A stretch of 64,000 bases of DNA from JBBECE01 sp040881985 (lineage in GTDB: Bacteria; Pseudomonadota; Alphaproteobacteria; Rhizobiales; Devosiaceae). A program made the position numbers and the translations under genes. Positions within the stretch are counted from its first letter, which is position 1; the number at the start of each line of letters is the position of its first letter. Shown piece after piece: positions 54,160 through 62,419 of this stretch. Below the pieces are notes generated by a model. The model saw nothing but the letters and a program-made list of their open reading frames with translations, made no database searches and was not told the DNA's origin. The stretch spans positions 27,746 through 91,745 of the forward strand of contig JBBECE010000027.1 of assembly GCA_040881985.1 (NCBI GenBank), written 5' to 3'.

Positions 54160-57100
54160 CTATTCGGCGGCCTGCCGCGACACCACGATCACGCCGTTCT
54201 TTTCCTCTTCGATCAGGTCGGGGTGGTCAACAGGCAGGTACGCCCCGCCGCTGTCGACTGCTGCCGGGCCTTCCGCCACGACCGCGCTCGCTTGGGTCGG
54301 CCCGGGGGCCCGGCGCAGCAGCGTTCCAATGGCGCGGACCGGCCAGGCCAGCGCCGCCCCGATGGCGCCGAGGAGCCAGGCGAGGTTGCCGCCGAACCGC
54401 CTGGCATTGTGCCAGACGACCGAGGGGGCGGTGATCATCACCGGCACCATCACCAGCGTCAGCGCCGTCGAGAAGAAGAGGCCCGACACCAGCGCCGCCG
54501 AAAGATGCACGAACCAAGCGCCGGCGAGCCCCTCCATCACGATCTCGCGGCGGATGAAATCGAACTCGATATTGAGCGCCATCGGGATGACGCCGAGCGC
54601 GGTGACCGTCGCCGTCAGGAGCACCGGCCGAATACGCTGCGAGGCGGTGATCAACATCGCCTTAACCGGCTCGACCCCGTCGTCGCGGGTATAGTGATTG
54701 TAGGTGTCGATCAGGACGATGCCGTTTTTCACCACGATCCCCGCCAGCGCCACGATACCGAGCCCGGTCATGATCGCCGAAAAGCTCATCCCGGTGACCA
54801 GCATCCCGAGCAAGACGCCGGCCGTCGACATGATCACCGTCGAAAGCGTCACCAGGACCTGCCAGAAGCTGTTGTATTCGATCAGCAGCACGAGGAAGAT
54901 CAGGAACATTGCCAGCACGAACGCCTGGCCGATGAACGCGTTGGTATCCCCGATCTGCTCCTGGGCGCCGCCATAGGCGATGCTGAGACCCGCCGGCCAG
55001 GTCTGCTCCGCCTGCCAGGCCTGCAGCTGCGCGACTTTCTCGTCGGCGGCAATGTCGGGCAGGAGGTTCGCGGCGACCGTCATCGAATAGGTGCCGTTGC
55101 GGCGGGTGATGTTGGCGACTTTCGGCACGGCCCGCCGCTCGATGAAGTTCGAGACGGGCACGAGGCCGCCCGGGGTCGCGATCCGCATGGTGTCGAGCGC
55201 CGCGAAGCTGCGCTCCTCGACCGGCAGGCGGACCCGGATGTCGAGCTCGTCGGTGGCGTCCTCGGGCCGGTAAGAGCCGATCTTCACCCCGGTGGTGATG
55301 AGCTGGACGTAGGGGCTGAGCTCGCGCACCCCGATCCCGTACTGGGCGGCCTTGGCGCGATCGACGGAAATTTCCCAGTCGATACCGGGCGAGGGACGCC
55401 CGTCCTCGATGTCGACAGCCCCGCCGAGATCGTTCTCGATATAGGCGCGGAGCTTCTCGACCGCCGGGGTGATGTCCTCGTAAAAATCGCTCTCGACCCT
55501 GAGGTTGATCGCCTTGCCGGCGGGCGGGCCGTTCTCAACCTCCGAAAGCTGCACCTCGAGCCCGGGAATGTCACTGACCCGCGCCCGGATATCGGTGAAG
55601 ATTTCGTCGGCCGGCACCCGGTCCTCCCACGGCGCCAGCTGGACTTGCAGCGTACCGATGGTGTCGGGGGGTGATCCGCCCCCGCCGAACGAACTGCCGC
55701 CGCCGCCAAAGGTCATGATCACGTCCTGGATGCCCTCGACCCGCAGCACCCGGCGTTCGACCTCCTCCATGTAGCGCAGGATTTCAACCGGCGAGTAGTT
55801 GCCGCGGGCGACCACCGAGACGGTGCCGTACTCCGGCTCCATCGCCGGGAAGGCCTCGACCCCGGTCGGGTTCGACGCATAGAGGAAGAAGACCGCCCCG
55901 ATGACCGAAAAACCGGCCGCCAGCGTGATCAGCGGGTGGTGGAGCAGTCGCGACAACGCCCGCACATAGCGCCCGGTCACACCGCGCACCTTGTGGATGT
56001 CGAACTTGTCCGGATACATCACGACGTCGGCGGCTTCCTTCTCCTTTTCGTTGACGCGCCGGCTGGCGATGAGCGAGCCGATGACCGGCATGAAGACCAG
56101 CGCCGACAGAAGCGAGGCGCACATCACCACGATCACCACGATCGGCAGGTAGCTCATGAACTTGCCGATGATGCCCGGCCAGAAAAGCAGCGGCACGAAC
56201 GCGCCCAGCGTCGTCGCGGTGGCCGACACGACCGGCACGAACATCCGCTTGGCGGCGAGGATGAAGGCGTCCTTCCGGGAGAGGCCTTCGGAGAGTTTCC
56301 GTTCGGCATATTCGACGACCACGATCGGGTCGTCGACCAGCACGCCGACGGCGAGCACGAGGCCGAACATGATCATCATGTTGATGGTCATCCCGAGCAG
56401 CTGGACAACCAGGAATGCGATCATGAACGAGACCGGGATCGACAGCCCGATCATCAGAGCGGGCCTGACCCCGAGCGTCGCGACGCACATGATCATCACC
56501 AGCGCGACCGCCGTCAGCACCGCGGCTTCGAGGGTGCGATAGAGCTGCCGGGTGCTTTCGGACTGGTCGAGCAGGAAACTGTGCCCGATGCCATCGGGCC
56601 AGGCGGCGGTGACCTCCTCGGTCACTTGGTGGACGCGTTCGGAGACTTCGATGATGTTGGTGCCGAGATTCTTGGTCACCCCCAGAGTGATCGCCGGCTG
56701 ACCGTTCACATGCGCGTATTGGGCCGCGTCTTTGAAGGTTCGGGTGATGGTGGCGACATCGCCGAAGGTGACGATGGTGTCTCCGTCGGTCTTCAGCGGC
56801 ATGTTGTAGACGTCTTCGGCGGTGGCGATCAGGCCGGGAACCTCGACGTTGAACGAGCCCTGGCCGGTGTCGAGCGTGCCCCCGGCGACCACCAGATTGT
56901 TCTTGGCAACCGCGTCGAAAAGCTGCACCGCGGTGAGCCCGTAGGCCTCGAGCCGCGCCAGATCGATGCGGACCTCGAGCAGCTCGTCGCGCGAGCCGGA
57001 GATCGTCGCGTCGCGGACGGTGTCGATGTCCTCGAGCGCGTCGCGCAGTTGCTTGGCGCTGTTGACCAGCGTCCGCTCCGGCACGTCGCCATAGACGGCG

Positions 57101-57525
57101 ACCGAGAGCACCGGGAAATCGTCGAACGAGATTTCCGACACGATGGCGTCGGAGGCGTCGTCGGGCAGCTGGCCGGCGATCCCGTCGAGCTTGGCGCGGA
57201 TGTCGGCGAGCGCCGTGTCCTTGTCGGCACTGACGTCGAACTCGAGGAACACCGAGATGTGTCCGGTGGTCGAGACCGAGGTCATGTTGACAAGCCCGTC
57301 GAGGCCGGTCAGCCGGTCCTCGACCGGTATCGCCAGGAGCCGCTCGGCATCGCGCGGGGAGACGCCCGTCTGGCTCACCGAGACGTAGAAATACGGGATG
57401 TCGATCGACGGAAAGCTCTCCTTGGGCAGCGACACGTAGGACGCCGCGCCCGCGAAAAGCAGCAGCGCCATGACGATGAGGACGACCCGCGGACGGCGCA
57501 GCACCCGCTCGAGGAAGTTCATCAT
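54160..57525 (-). CDS. RND family efflux permease (HAE-1/AcrB-like)
   Basis: A 1121-residue inner-membrane pump with a first helix (VVLIVMALLLFAGAASYVSLP), two large periplasmic domains and the TM4 proton-relay pair Asp398-Asp399 in GVLVDDPIVVVEYAERKL. GISFSAIM-like loops and GIVLIDTYN in the second half complete the pattern. It exports hydrophobic compounds using the proton gradient together with the MFP partner encoded just upstream (overlap ATGA). About 80 residues beyond the usual end form a further hydrophobic segment and an acidic tail. GAGGAGG precedes the ATG. No outer-membrane TolC-type gene is adjacent. Confidence 0.93.
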   Translation of the reverse strand: MMNFLERVLRRPRVVLIVMALLLFAGAASYVSLPKESFPSIDIPYFYVSVSQTGVSPRDAERLLAIPVEDRLTGLDGLVNMTSVSTTGHISVFLEFDVSADKDTALADIRAKLDGIAGQLPDDASDAIVSEISFDDFPVLSVAVYGDVPERTLVNSAKQLRDALEDIDTVRDATISGSRDELLEVRIDLARLEAYGLTAVQLFDAVAKNNLVVAGGTLDTGQGSFNVEVPGLIATAEDVYNMPLKTDGDTIVTFGDVATITRTFKDAAQYAHVNGQPAITLGVTKNLGTNIIEVSERVHQVTEEVTAAWPDGIGHSFLLDQSESTRQLYRTLEAAVLTAVALVMIMCVATLGVRPALMIGLSIPVSFMIAFLVVQLLGMTINMMIMFGLVLAVGVLVDDPIVVVEYAERKLSEGLSRKDAFILAAKRMFVPVVSATATTLGAFVPLLFWPGIIGKFMSYLPIVVIVVMCASLLSALVFMPVIGSLIASRRVNEKEKEAADVVMYPDKFDIHKVRGVTGRYVRALSRLLHHPLITLAAGFSVIGAVFFLYASNPTGVEAFPAMEPEYGTVSVVARGNYSPVEILRYMEEVERRVLRVEGIQDVIMTFGGGGSSFGGGGSPPDTIGTLQVQLAPWEDRVPADEIFTDIRARVSDIPGLEVQLSEVENGPPAGKAINLRVESDFYEDITPAVEKLRAYIENDLGGAVDIEDGRPSPGIDWEISVDRAKAAQYGIGVRELSPYVQLITTGVKIGSYRPEDATDELDIRVRLPVEERSFAALDTMRIATPGGLVPVSNFIERRAVPKVANITRRNGTYSMTVAANLLPDIAADEKVAQLQAWQAEQTWPAGLSIAYGGAQEQIGDTNAFIGQAFVLAMFLIFLVLLIEYNSFWQVLVTLSTVIMSTAGVLLGMLVTGMSFSAIMTGLGIVALAGIVVKNGIVLIDTYNHYTRDDGVEPVKAMLITASQRIRPVLLTATVTALGVIPMALNIEFDFIRREIVMEGLAGAWFVHLSAALVSGLFFSTALTLVMVPVMITAPSVVWHNARRFGGNLAWLLGAIGAALAWPVRAIGTLLRRAPGPTQASAVVAEGPAAVDSGGAYLPVDHPDLIEEEKNGVIVVSRQAAE

Positions 57526-58718
57526 AGTTGAGCCTCCTCATCGGCGTGGGCAGCCGCGACCGTCTGGCCCGCCGTCACATATTCCTGTCCAAGCGTGATG
57601 ACGTCGAGCGAGGCGGGAAGGCCCATGACAAAGACGCCCTGGCGGGTGTCGCTGGCGATGTTGACCGGGTAGAAGACGACTTTGCTGTCCTTGACCGCGC
57701 GCACCCCGAGCGTTCCGTTGTCGTCAAGGGTCAGGACCGATTGCGGCAAGAGATGCGCCGGGGCGACGCCCAGCGTTACCTTCGCCGACGCCGTCAGCCC
57801 GTCGCGGATCTTGCCGTCCGGATTGGCGAACCGGATCTCGACCGGGAACGAGCGGGTGGCCGCGTCGGCGACCGAGGAGATGAAGGTCACTTCGCCTTCG
57901 GCCGCATCGCCGCTGACCGTCTCGATGATGGCCGAAAGGCCGGTACGGGCGAGCCCTATCCGGGCCTCCGGCACACTGCCGACGAACAGCATCGGGTCAA
58001 GCTGGACAAGGGTCACGCAGACCCCGCCCGGGCTGAGCATGTCGCCGGTCTCGGCGATCGGATCCTGGACGATGCCGCCGACTTCGGCGCGGATTTCGGC
58101 GCGATCCAATTCGGCCTGCGCCTCCTCGAGCGCGGCTTGCGCCGCGGCAAGGGCCACTTCAAAGGCTTGGCCGCTGTTGGCGGCCGAAATGCCGCGGTCG
58201 CGCAGCGTCTTGTTGGAGTCGAAATCCAGCTGGGCCTTGGCGAGGCTCGCTTCGGCCTGGGCGAGCCGGACCCGGCGGGTTCCCTGGTCGAGCGTGCACA
58301 ACAGGTCGCCCGGCTGGACATTATCGCCTTTGGCGACATGCCTTGTCTCGAGGATGCCGGTCGTCTGGGCCCGCGAGGTGACCTGGGTGCTCGCCTGGGT
58401 GCGGCCGCGCAGCGATACCTCGATCGGCATCGGCTGGGCGACGAAAGTCTGTATTCGCACCGAGCGCAGCGGCTCCTCGGCGCCGGCGGCAGGCTCGGCC
58501 TCGGCCAGCGCGACGGCTTCTTCCTCGGCGGGCTTCAGTCCGAATTCCTCCATGAGTTGGCCGAGACGGCTGTCCTCGTCGACCCCGAGCGCCTCGGCGA
58601 CCGGTCTCTCGCCATTGCCCGCGCCTTGGCCGCCCCGGACCAGCGTCCCGGTGGACATCCACAGGGCGATGACGATGATGATGACGAGGGCGACCCCGTA
58701 GGAAATCAGGTTACGCAT
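57522..58718 (-). CDS. RND efflux membrane fusion protein (periplasmic adaptor)
   Basis: A 398-residue adaptor with an N-terminal membrane anchor (ISYGVALVIIIVIALWMS), an acidic Ala/Glu-rich linker, a barrel-sandwich domain (RAQTTGILETRHVAKGDNVQ and IRAEVGGIVQDPIAETGDML), an alpha-hairpin coiled coil (about 165-225, with QAALEEAQAELDRAE) and a beta-barrel plus membrane-proximal domain. It links the RND pump to an outer-membrane channel. The stop overlaps the RND start, and it begins 15 bases after padR, so all three genes form one operon. Confidence 0.93.
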   Translation of the reverse strand: MRNLISYGVALVIIIVIALWMSTGTLVRGGQGAGNGERPVAEALGVDEDSRLGQLMEEFGLKPAEEEAVALAEAEPAAGAEEPLRSVRIQTFVAQPMPIEVSLRGRTQASTQVTSRAQTTGILETRHVAKGDNVQPGDLLCTLDQGTRRVRLAQAEASLAKAQLDFDSNKTLRDRGISAANSGQAFEVALAAAQAALEEAQAELDRAEIRAEVGGIVQDPIAETGDMLSPGGVCVTLVQLDPMLFVGSVPEARIGLARTGLSAIIETVSGDAAEGEVTFISSVADAATRSFPVEIRFANPDGKIRDGLTASAKVTLGVAPAHLLPQSVLTLDDNGTLGVRAVKDSKVVFYPVNIASDTRQGVFVMGLPASLDVITLGQEYVTAGQTVAAAHADEEAQL

Positions 58719-58733
58719 TTGAGTTCCGCTTCG

Positions 58734-59276
58734 CTATTCGGCGGCGCTGGCGGGAATTGGCCGCGCCATGCCGATGAGTTCGTGCCGGTGTTTGATCAGG
58801 TAGTCCCGGTGCTGGTTGAGTGAAGCGAGCCCCACTCCCAGCACCCAGCGTTCGGTGTTGGTCGTGCGCTTTTCTCCCAGTTCTTCGAGCGAGACGATGT
58901 GCTCGCCCAGCATCGAGATACGTTCAGAAATCCGCCTTTCAACCAGATCGGCCGGCAGTTCGTTGGCGAAGCGCGCGAACATCAGGAATTCGCAGCGAAA
59001 AACGTCATCACCGATGTTATTGAAGAGCGTGTCGATGAAAGCGCGGCGTCCAGCCTCGGTGATCGAATAGACTTTGCGGGCCGGCTTGCCGTCCTGTTGC
59101 TCGATCCGGCTGGTGACGAGCTTTTCTTCCTCAAGCCTTGAAAGTGCTGGATAAATCGAGCCGTAGCTCGCCTCGACGAAATAGGCATATTCGCCATCCG
59201 TCGACAGCTTGCGGATCTCGTAACCCGTTGTTTCGCCTTCATAAAGAATGGCGAGGCAGATGCTGCGGACGTTCAC
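58734..59276 (-). CDS. PadR-family transcriptional regulator
   Basis: A 180-residue regulator: the N-terminal winged helix (VRSICLAILYEGETTGYEI to FVEASYGSIYPALSRLEEE) is the PadR signature, and the C-terminal half is a coiled-coil dimerisation region (about 90-170). The GTG start at 59276 has GGGAGGG eight bases before it. It leads the padR-MFP-RND operon and is preceded by a palindromic AT-rich site over the promoter, so it probably represses the pump until a pump substrate binds. The ligand cannot be told from the sequence. Confidence 0.92.
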   Translation of the reverse strand: MNVRSICLAILYEGETTGYEIRKLSTDGEYAYFVEASYGSIYPALSRLEEEKLVTSRIEQQDGKPARKVYSITEAGRRAFIDTLFNNIGDDVFRCEFLMFARFANELPADLVERRISERISMLGEHIVSLEELGEKRTTNTERWVLGVGLASLNQHRDYLIKHRHELIGMARPIPASAAE

Positions 59277-59291
59277 GGGGAAGCCCTCCCT

Positions 59292-59335
59292 CGATATATA
59301 TCGGGCGTATATATATCGGAAGCGGGGCTTTACAA
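59292..59335 (-). promoter_or_regulatory. padR operon promoter with PadR operator candidate
   Basis: On the minus strand, TTGTAA (59335-59330) and TATATA (59313-59308), 16 bases apart, form a good promoter. The 12-base palindrome CGATATATATCG (59292-59303) and a near copy (59306-59318) give two CGATATATAT units 15 bases apart that cover the -10 and the likely transcription start. In such a GC-rich genome this TA-rich block stands out, and it is where a repressor would sit. Confidence 0.7.
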
Positions 59336-59394
59336 GTGAAAGCCCGGAAAACCGGCCATGCGCGGCGGGAATATCTCCGCTGGGTGAACGGGGA

Positions 59395-60198
59395 CTAAAC
59401 CAGCGCCCGCATTCTGGCGGCGCAGGCGCGGGCGAGCGCCAGGTCGGACGCCGCGACGAACATAGGATTGATGAACGATTCCAGCCGCTTGCCGTAGCGC
59501 ATCGGCTCGCCGTCGATGCTCAGCATCGCCCCGCCGGCGGCTTCGAGGATCGCCTGGCCGGCGGCGGTGTCCCATTCGGCGGTTGGGGTCAGGCGCGGAT
59601 AGAGCTGGGCGGTGCCCTCGGCCAGCAGACCGAACTTAAGTGCCGAGCCCACCGAGAGATTTTCGGTCGCGCCGAAGGCGTCCATTAGCGATTGGAGGGC
59701 CGCATGGCCGTGCGACCGGCTCGCCACAACCTTCGGCGACCTCGACGTTTGTACGGCGATACTTCTGCGTTCGTATGCGCCAATTCCATGAACTTCTGCC
59801 ATCCAGGCGCCGCCCGCCGCGCCGCCCCAGATTTTTTCCCGGGCGGGGGCGAGGATAACTCCGGCGACGGCGCGTTGTTTTTCGACGAGCCCGATATTCA
59901 CGGTGAACTCGCCATTCTTTTTGATGAACTCCTTGGTGCCATCGAGCGGGTCGACACAAAAGAAGCGATCGCCGAGTTCAGGGATGGCGCCGGAGGCGAC
60001 ACGCTCCTCGCCGAGGAACGGCAGGCCGAACGGAGCGAGCCTTGCTTCGATGATCGCTTCGGCCTCGTGGTCGGCGATCGTCACCGGGGTGCCGTCGGCT
60101 TTCGCGGCGGAGGAAAAATCCTGCGCGTAAATTTCGGCGATGCGCCTGCCGGCGGCGAGCGCCGCCTCGACCATCGCTTCGAGGATTGCCTTGTCCAT
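59395..60198 (-). CDS. cysQ: 3'(2'),5'-bisphosphate nucleotidase (CysQ, inositol monophosphatase family)
   Basis: A 267-residue phosphatase: GEERV (Glu64-Glu65), CVDPLDGTKEFI (Asp83, Asp86) and AEWDTAAGQAILEAAGG are the three metal-binding motifs. KEF after DGT is the CysQ version, which hydrolyses 3'-phosphoadenosine 5'-phosphate from sulfate assimilation, rather than the version found in inositol-phosphate enzymes. It follows nadC by 6 bases on the same strand; the two look cotranscribed though functionally unrelated. Confidence 0.92.
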   Translation of the reverse strand: MDKAILEAMVEAALAAGRRIAEIYAQDFSSAAKADGTPVTIADHEAEAIIEARLAPFGLPFLGEERVASGAIPELGDRFFCVDPLDGTKEFIKKNGEFTVNIGLVEKQRAVAGVILAPAREKIWGGAAGGAWMAEVHGIGAYERRSIAVQTSRSPKVVASRSHGHAALQSLMDAFGATENLSVGSALKFGLLAEGTAQLYPRLTPTAEWDTAAGQAILEAAGGAMLSIDGEPMRYGKRLESFINPMFVAASDLALARACAARMRALV

Positions 60199-60204
60199 CG
60201 TTGT

Positions 60205-61074
60205 CTAGCCGCCGATCTCGATGTCGAGGCCGATATCGAGCGGGGCGGCGCCCATGGTGATGCGCGAGGTCGAGATGATATCGACGCCGGTTTCGGCGAT
60301 AGCGCTGACATTGTCGAGCGTGATCCCGCCCGAGGCTTCGAGTTTTGCCTTGCCCGCCGCGAGCTTCGCCGCGCGGCGCAGCAGAGCGAGACTCATATTG
60401 TCGAGAAGGATTTCGGTCGCGCCCGCATCGAGCGCCTCGGCGAGCTCGGCGAGATTTGTCACTTCGACCTCGATGAATTTGGCCTTGCCGCGATGGGCAA
60501 GCGCCGCCTTCACGGCTTTCCCGACCGAGCCGGCGACCGCGATGTGATTGTCCTTGATGAGGATCGCGTCAAAAAGCCCGAAGCGATGATTGACCCCGCC
60601 GCCCATTCTCACCGCGTATTTTTCGAAGGCGCGCAGGCCGGGGATAGTCTTGCGGGTGTCGGAAATCCTTGCGCGCGTGCCGGCGACCGCCGCGACGAAT
60701 TTCTGCGTCGCGGTGGCGATGCCGCTCAGATGGCAGAGGAAGTTGAGCGCCGTCCGCTCCGCCGCGAGGAGCAGCCGCGCGTTGCCGGAAACTTCGGCGA
60801 TTGTCTGCCGGGCCTTCACCGCGTCGCCGTCCTTGACCCAGGCGGAGAATTTTAGCCCCGGCCCGGCGAGGCGAAAGGCCGCCTCGGCGAGCGGCAGCCC
60901 GGCGACGATGCCCGGTGCGCGGCAGTTGAAAGTCGCGCGGGCGGTGGCGGTCGACGGGAGCACCGCCTGGCCGGTGATGTCGCCGGCCCGCCCGAGATCC
61001 TCGGCGAGCGCCGCGCGCACCGCTGCATCGATCGTCTTTCGGCTGGGCGTGGCGGGGGAGGCGCGTGCGGGCAT
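60205..61074 (-). CDS. nadC: Nicotinate-nucleotide pyrophosphorylase (quinolinate phosphoribosyltransferase)
   Basis: A 289-residue enzyme with EDLGRAGDIT, ERTALNFLCHLSGIATAT, ISDTRKTIPGLRAFEKYAVRMGGGVNHR, LIKDNHIAVAGSV, LLDNMSL and EASGGITLDNV, all conserved in NadC. It makes nicotinate mononucleotide from quinolinate. The ATG at 61074 begins a 12-residue leader before the family start; the open frame upstream runs into a palindromic repeat and is not coding. nadE lies in the same window but nadA and nadB do not. Confidence 0.94.
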   Translation of the reverse strand: MPARASPATPSRKTIDAAVRAALAEDLGRAGDITGQAVLPSTATARATFNCRAPGIVAGLPLAEAAFRLAGPGLKFSAWVKDGDAVKARQTIAEVSGNARLLLAAERTALNFLCHLSGIATATQKFVAAVAGTRARISDTRKTIPGLRAFEKYAVRMGGGVNHRFGLFDAILIKDNHIAVAGSVGKAVKAALAHRGKAKFIEVEVTNLAELAEALDAGATEILLDNMSLALLRRAAKLAAGKAKLEASGGITLDNVSAIAETGVDIISTSRITMGAAPLDIGLDIEIGG

Positions 61075-61163
61075 GGCGGGCCGATCGGTTGAACCGGCGC
61101 CGGGTTTACGCGGGGACGGGGCAGGAGGCAACGGGGAGGGCGTAGCTTCCTTCCCGTGGTCAT

Positions 61164-61182
61164 CCTCGGGCTTGACCCGAGG
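61164..61182. repeat. REP-like palindromic element
   Basis: CCTCGGG and CCCGAGG arms (61164-61170 and 61176-61182) around CTTGA, within the frequent alphaproteobacterial context GTCATCCTCGGGCTTGACCC. It resembles the elements at 62224-62364 and lies upstream of nadC. Confidence 0.7.
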
Positions 61183-61273
61183 ACCCACGCTGAATCGAAA
61201 CGCGGGACGCCTCACGAGCGCCACGATCAGTTGCTCGCCAAGATCGAAGGCAAGCGCCTTACCTATCGGCGGA

Positions 61274-61666
61274 TTGGTGAAGCCGTCACACCTGTGCGGA
61301 GGGCGAGACGCTTCGAGCGCTGGCGCAAGTCACAAGAGTCGCGCCAGGTTCCCACCCAAGCTCTTTCTAGGACAACGCAGACTTGCCGAAGAGACGGCTC
61401 GCGCCGCGCAAAACCAAGGCGCGCGCTTGAAGCAAGAGATAATCGACTTGGAGACGCGCACGGCGAAGGCGAAGGCTGAACTTGAACAAGCGCACTTGGC
61501 GATTGATCGCCTTGATCGCTTTGACCCGGAAATCGGCGGGAATCTTCAGTGCCCGGTTTGCCGGGTCAGAGACGGGGTTCGAAACAATTTGACGCCCGCG
61601 CCCAGTGAAACGGACATTGACTGGTTCCGATGCAAGCGTTGTCAAACTGAGGTTTCCCTAACCTAA
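61274..61666 (+). CDS. Small coiled-coil protein with C-terminal zinc-ribbon-like cysteines (start uncertain)
   Basis: The last ~95 codons of this frame look like real protein: a charged helix likely to form a coiled coil (LAEETARAAQNQGARLKQE, then DLETRTAKAKAELEQAH), then CPVC and, 22 residues on, CKRC, a pattern that could hold zinc. The frame runs on upstream through nadC antisense and a palindromic repeat, so the start is unclear; TTG 61274 is a guess, and TTG 61427 with AAGG before it is an alternative. Base composition is visibly less GC-rich than the neighbours. I do not recognise the family. It may be a remnant of transferred DNA. Confidence 0.45.
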   Translation: MVKPSHLCGGRDASSAGASHKSRARFPPKLFLGQRRLAEETARAAQNQGARLKQEIIDLETRTAKAKAELEQAHLAIDRLDRFDPEIGGNLQCPVCRVRDGVRNNLTPAPSETDIDWFRCKRCQTEVSLT

Positions 61667-61667
61667 G

Positions 61668-61781
61668 ATGGACAAGAATGAAGAGTTCGCCAAATTCGAT
61701 CGAATGACCGGCGATGTGAAGTTCGGCAACTCAGCAGCGCTGCGGATCCACAAGGTCGTCGCCATGGCCCGCAAGACTTGA
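61668..61781 (+). CDS. Possible 37-residue small protein
   Basis: Begins one base after the zinc-ribbon ORF stop and encodes MDKNEEFAKFDRM followed by a basic tail (LRIHKVVAMARKT). Its composition resembles protein, not shadow sequence, but it has no ribosome site other than the coupled upstream stop, and no known homologue comes to mind. It may be a truncated gene fragment of the same less GC-rich segment. Confidence 0.3.
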   Translation: MDKNEEFAKFDRMTGDVKFGNSAALRIHKVVAMARKT

Positions 61782-61809
61782 TAGGTTTTCGCCAACGAGG
61801 GAGGCAAGC

Positions 61810-62100
61810 ATGGCAATCCGTTTCCGGCGCTCGCTGAAGATCGCCCCGGGCCTCAGGCTCAACATCGGCAAGAGAAGCGCCTCGGTCCGGCTCGGGCCGA
61901 AGAATCTCGGCGCGACCTTCGGCACCACGGGACGCACCTATTCGGCGTCGATCCCCGGCACCGGCCTCGGCGTCACCGAGCGCCAGTCACGGCAGACGGC
62001 CGGCACGCGCGGGGCGGCAAGAGCCGGTTTCGGCACGAAGTTCATCTTCGGAGTCGCCGGCCTGGTGATTCTCGGTCTGGTTCTCGCCGCGATCTTCTAG
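61810..62100 (+). CDS. DUF4236 family protein with C-terminal membrane helix
   Basis: A 96-residue protein whose first 55 residues match DUF4236 (FRRSLKIAPGLRLNIGKRSA, then TGRTYSASIPGTGLG). A short basic linker and a C-terminal membrane helix (FIFGVAGLVILGLVLAAIF) follow. The family is found in bacteria and phages, often with signalling or membrane segments, and its function is unknown. GAGG before the ATG supports the start. It lies between the zinc-ribbon ORF and a repeat cluster. Confidence 0.85.
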   Translation: MAIRFRRSLKIAPGLRLNIGKRSASVRLGPKNLGATFGTTGRTYSASIPGTGLGVTERQSRQTAGTRGAARAGFGTKFIFGVAGLVILGLVLAAIF

Positions 62101-62419
62101 CCCTTCAAGGGTTGCAACCCGCATCCGCTTGACGCGGGTTTAAACCAACCTTCTGCGCGATCTCAGTCTTACTTTCGCAACTCTCTGGCCTGTCGCCGCC
62201 GCTTCATGGGTCCTCGCGTTGATCCTCGGGTCAATAGCCCGAGGACGAGGATGACGAGGAAGGGAAGTGCGCGCTGGATGGCCCGATCAAGTCGGGCCAT
62301 GAGGCATTGGGGGGCTTCGTCCCGGCGCCGCCGCCGCATGGATCACCCGGTCAAGCCGGGTGATGACGAAAAAGGGGGAAGGGCGCGCAGCCTTCGACAA
62401 GCTCAGGATGAGGGTCCGC
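62101..62419. repeat. Cluster of palindromic repeats between DUF4236 and selO genes
   Basis: About 320 bases without a gene. Inverted repeats: AACCCGC/GCGGGTT (62116-62122, 62134-62140; possibly the DUF4236 terminator), CCTCGGG/CCCGAGG (62224-62230, 62238-62244), GGCCCGA/TCGGGCC (62280-62286, 62292-62298) and ATCACCCGG/CCGGGTGAT (62342-62350, 62356-62364). The last two share the centre TCAAG. TTCGACAAGCTCAGGATGAG (62393-62412) is another short sequence that recurs in many genomes. Confidence 0.75.

Noticed and set aside
54157..57531. Long plus-strand frames opposite the RND pump
   Set aside because: His/Asp/Arg-rich shadow translations with no domain; the minus strand encodes a complete pump.
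60590..61273. Upstream part of the open frame that ends at 61666
   Set aside because: It lies antisense to nadC and crosses a palindromic repeat; only the last ~95-130 codons look like protein.
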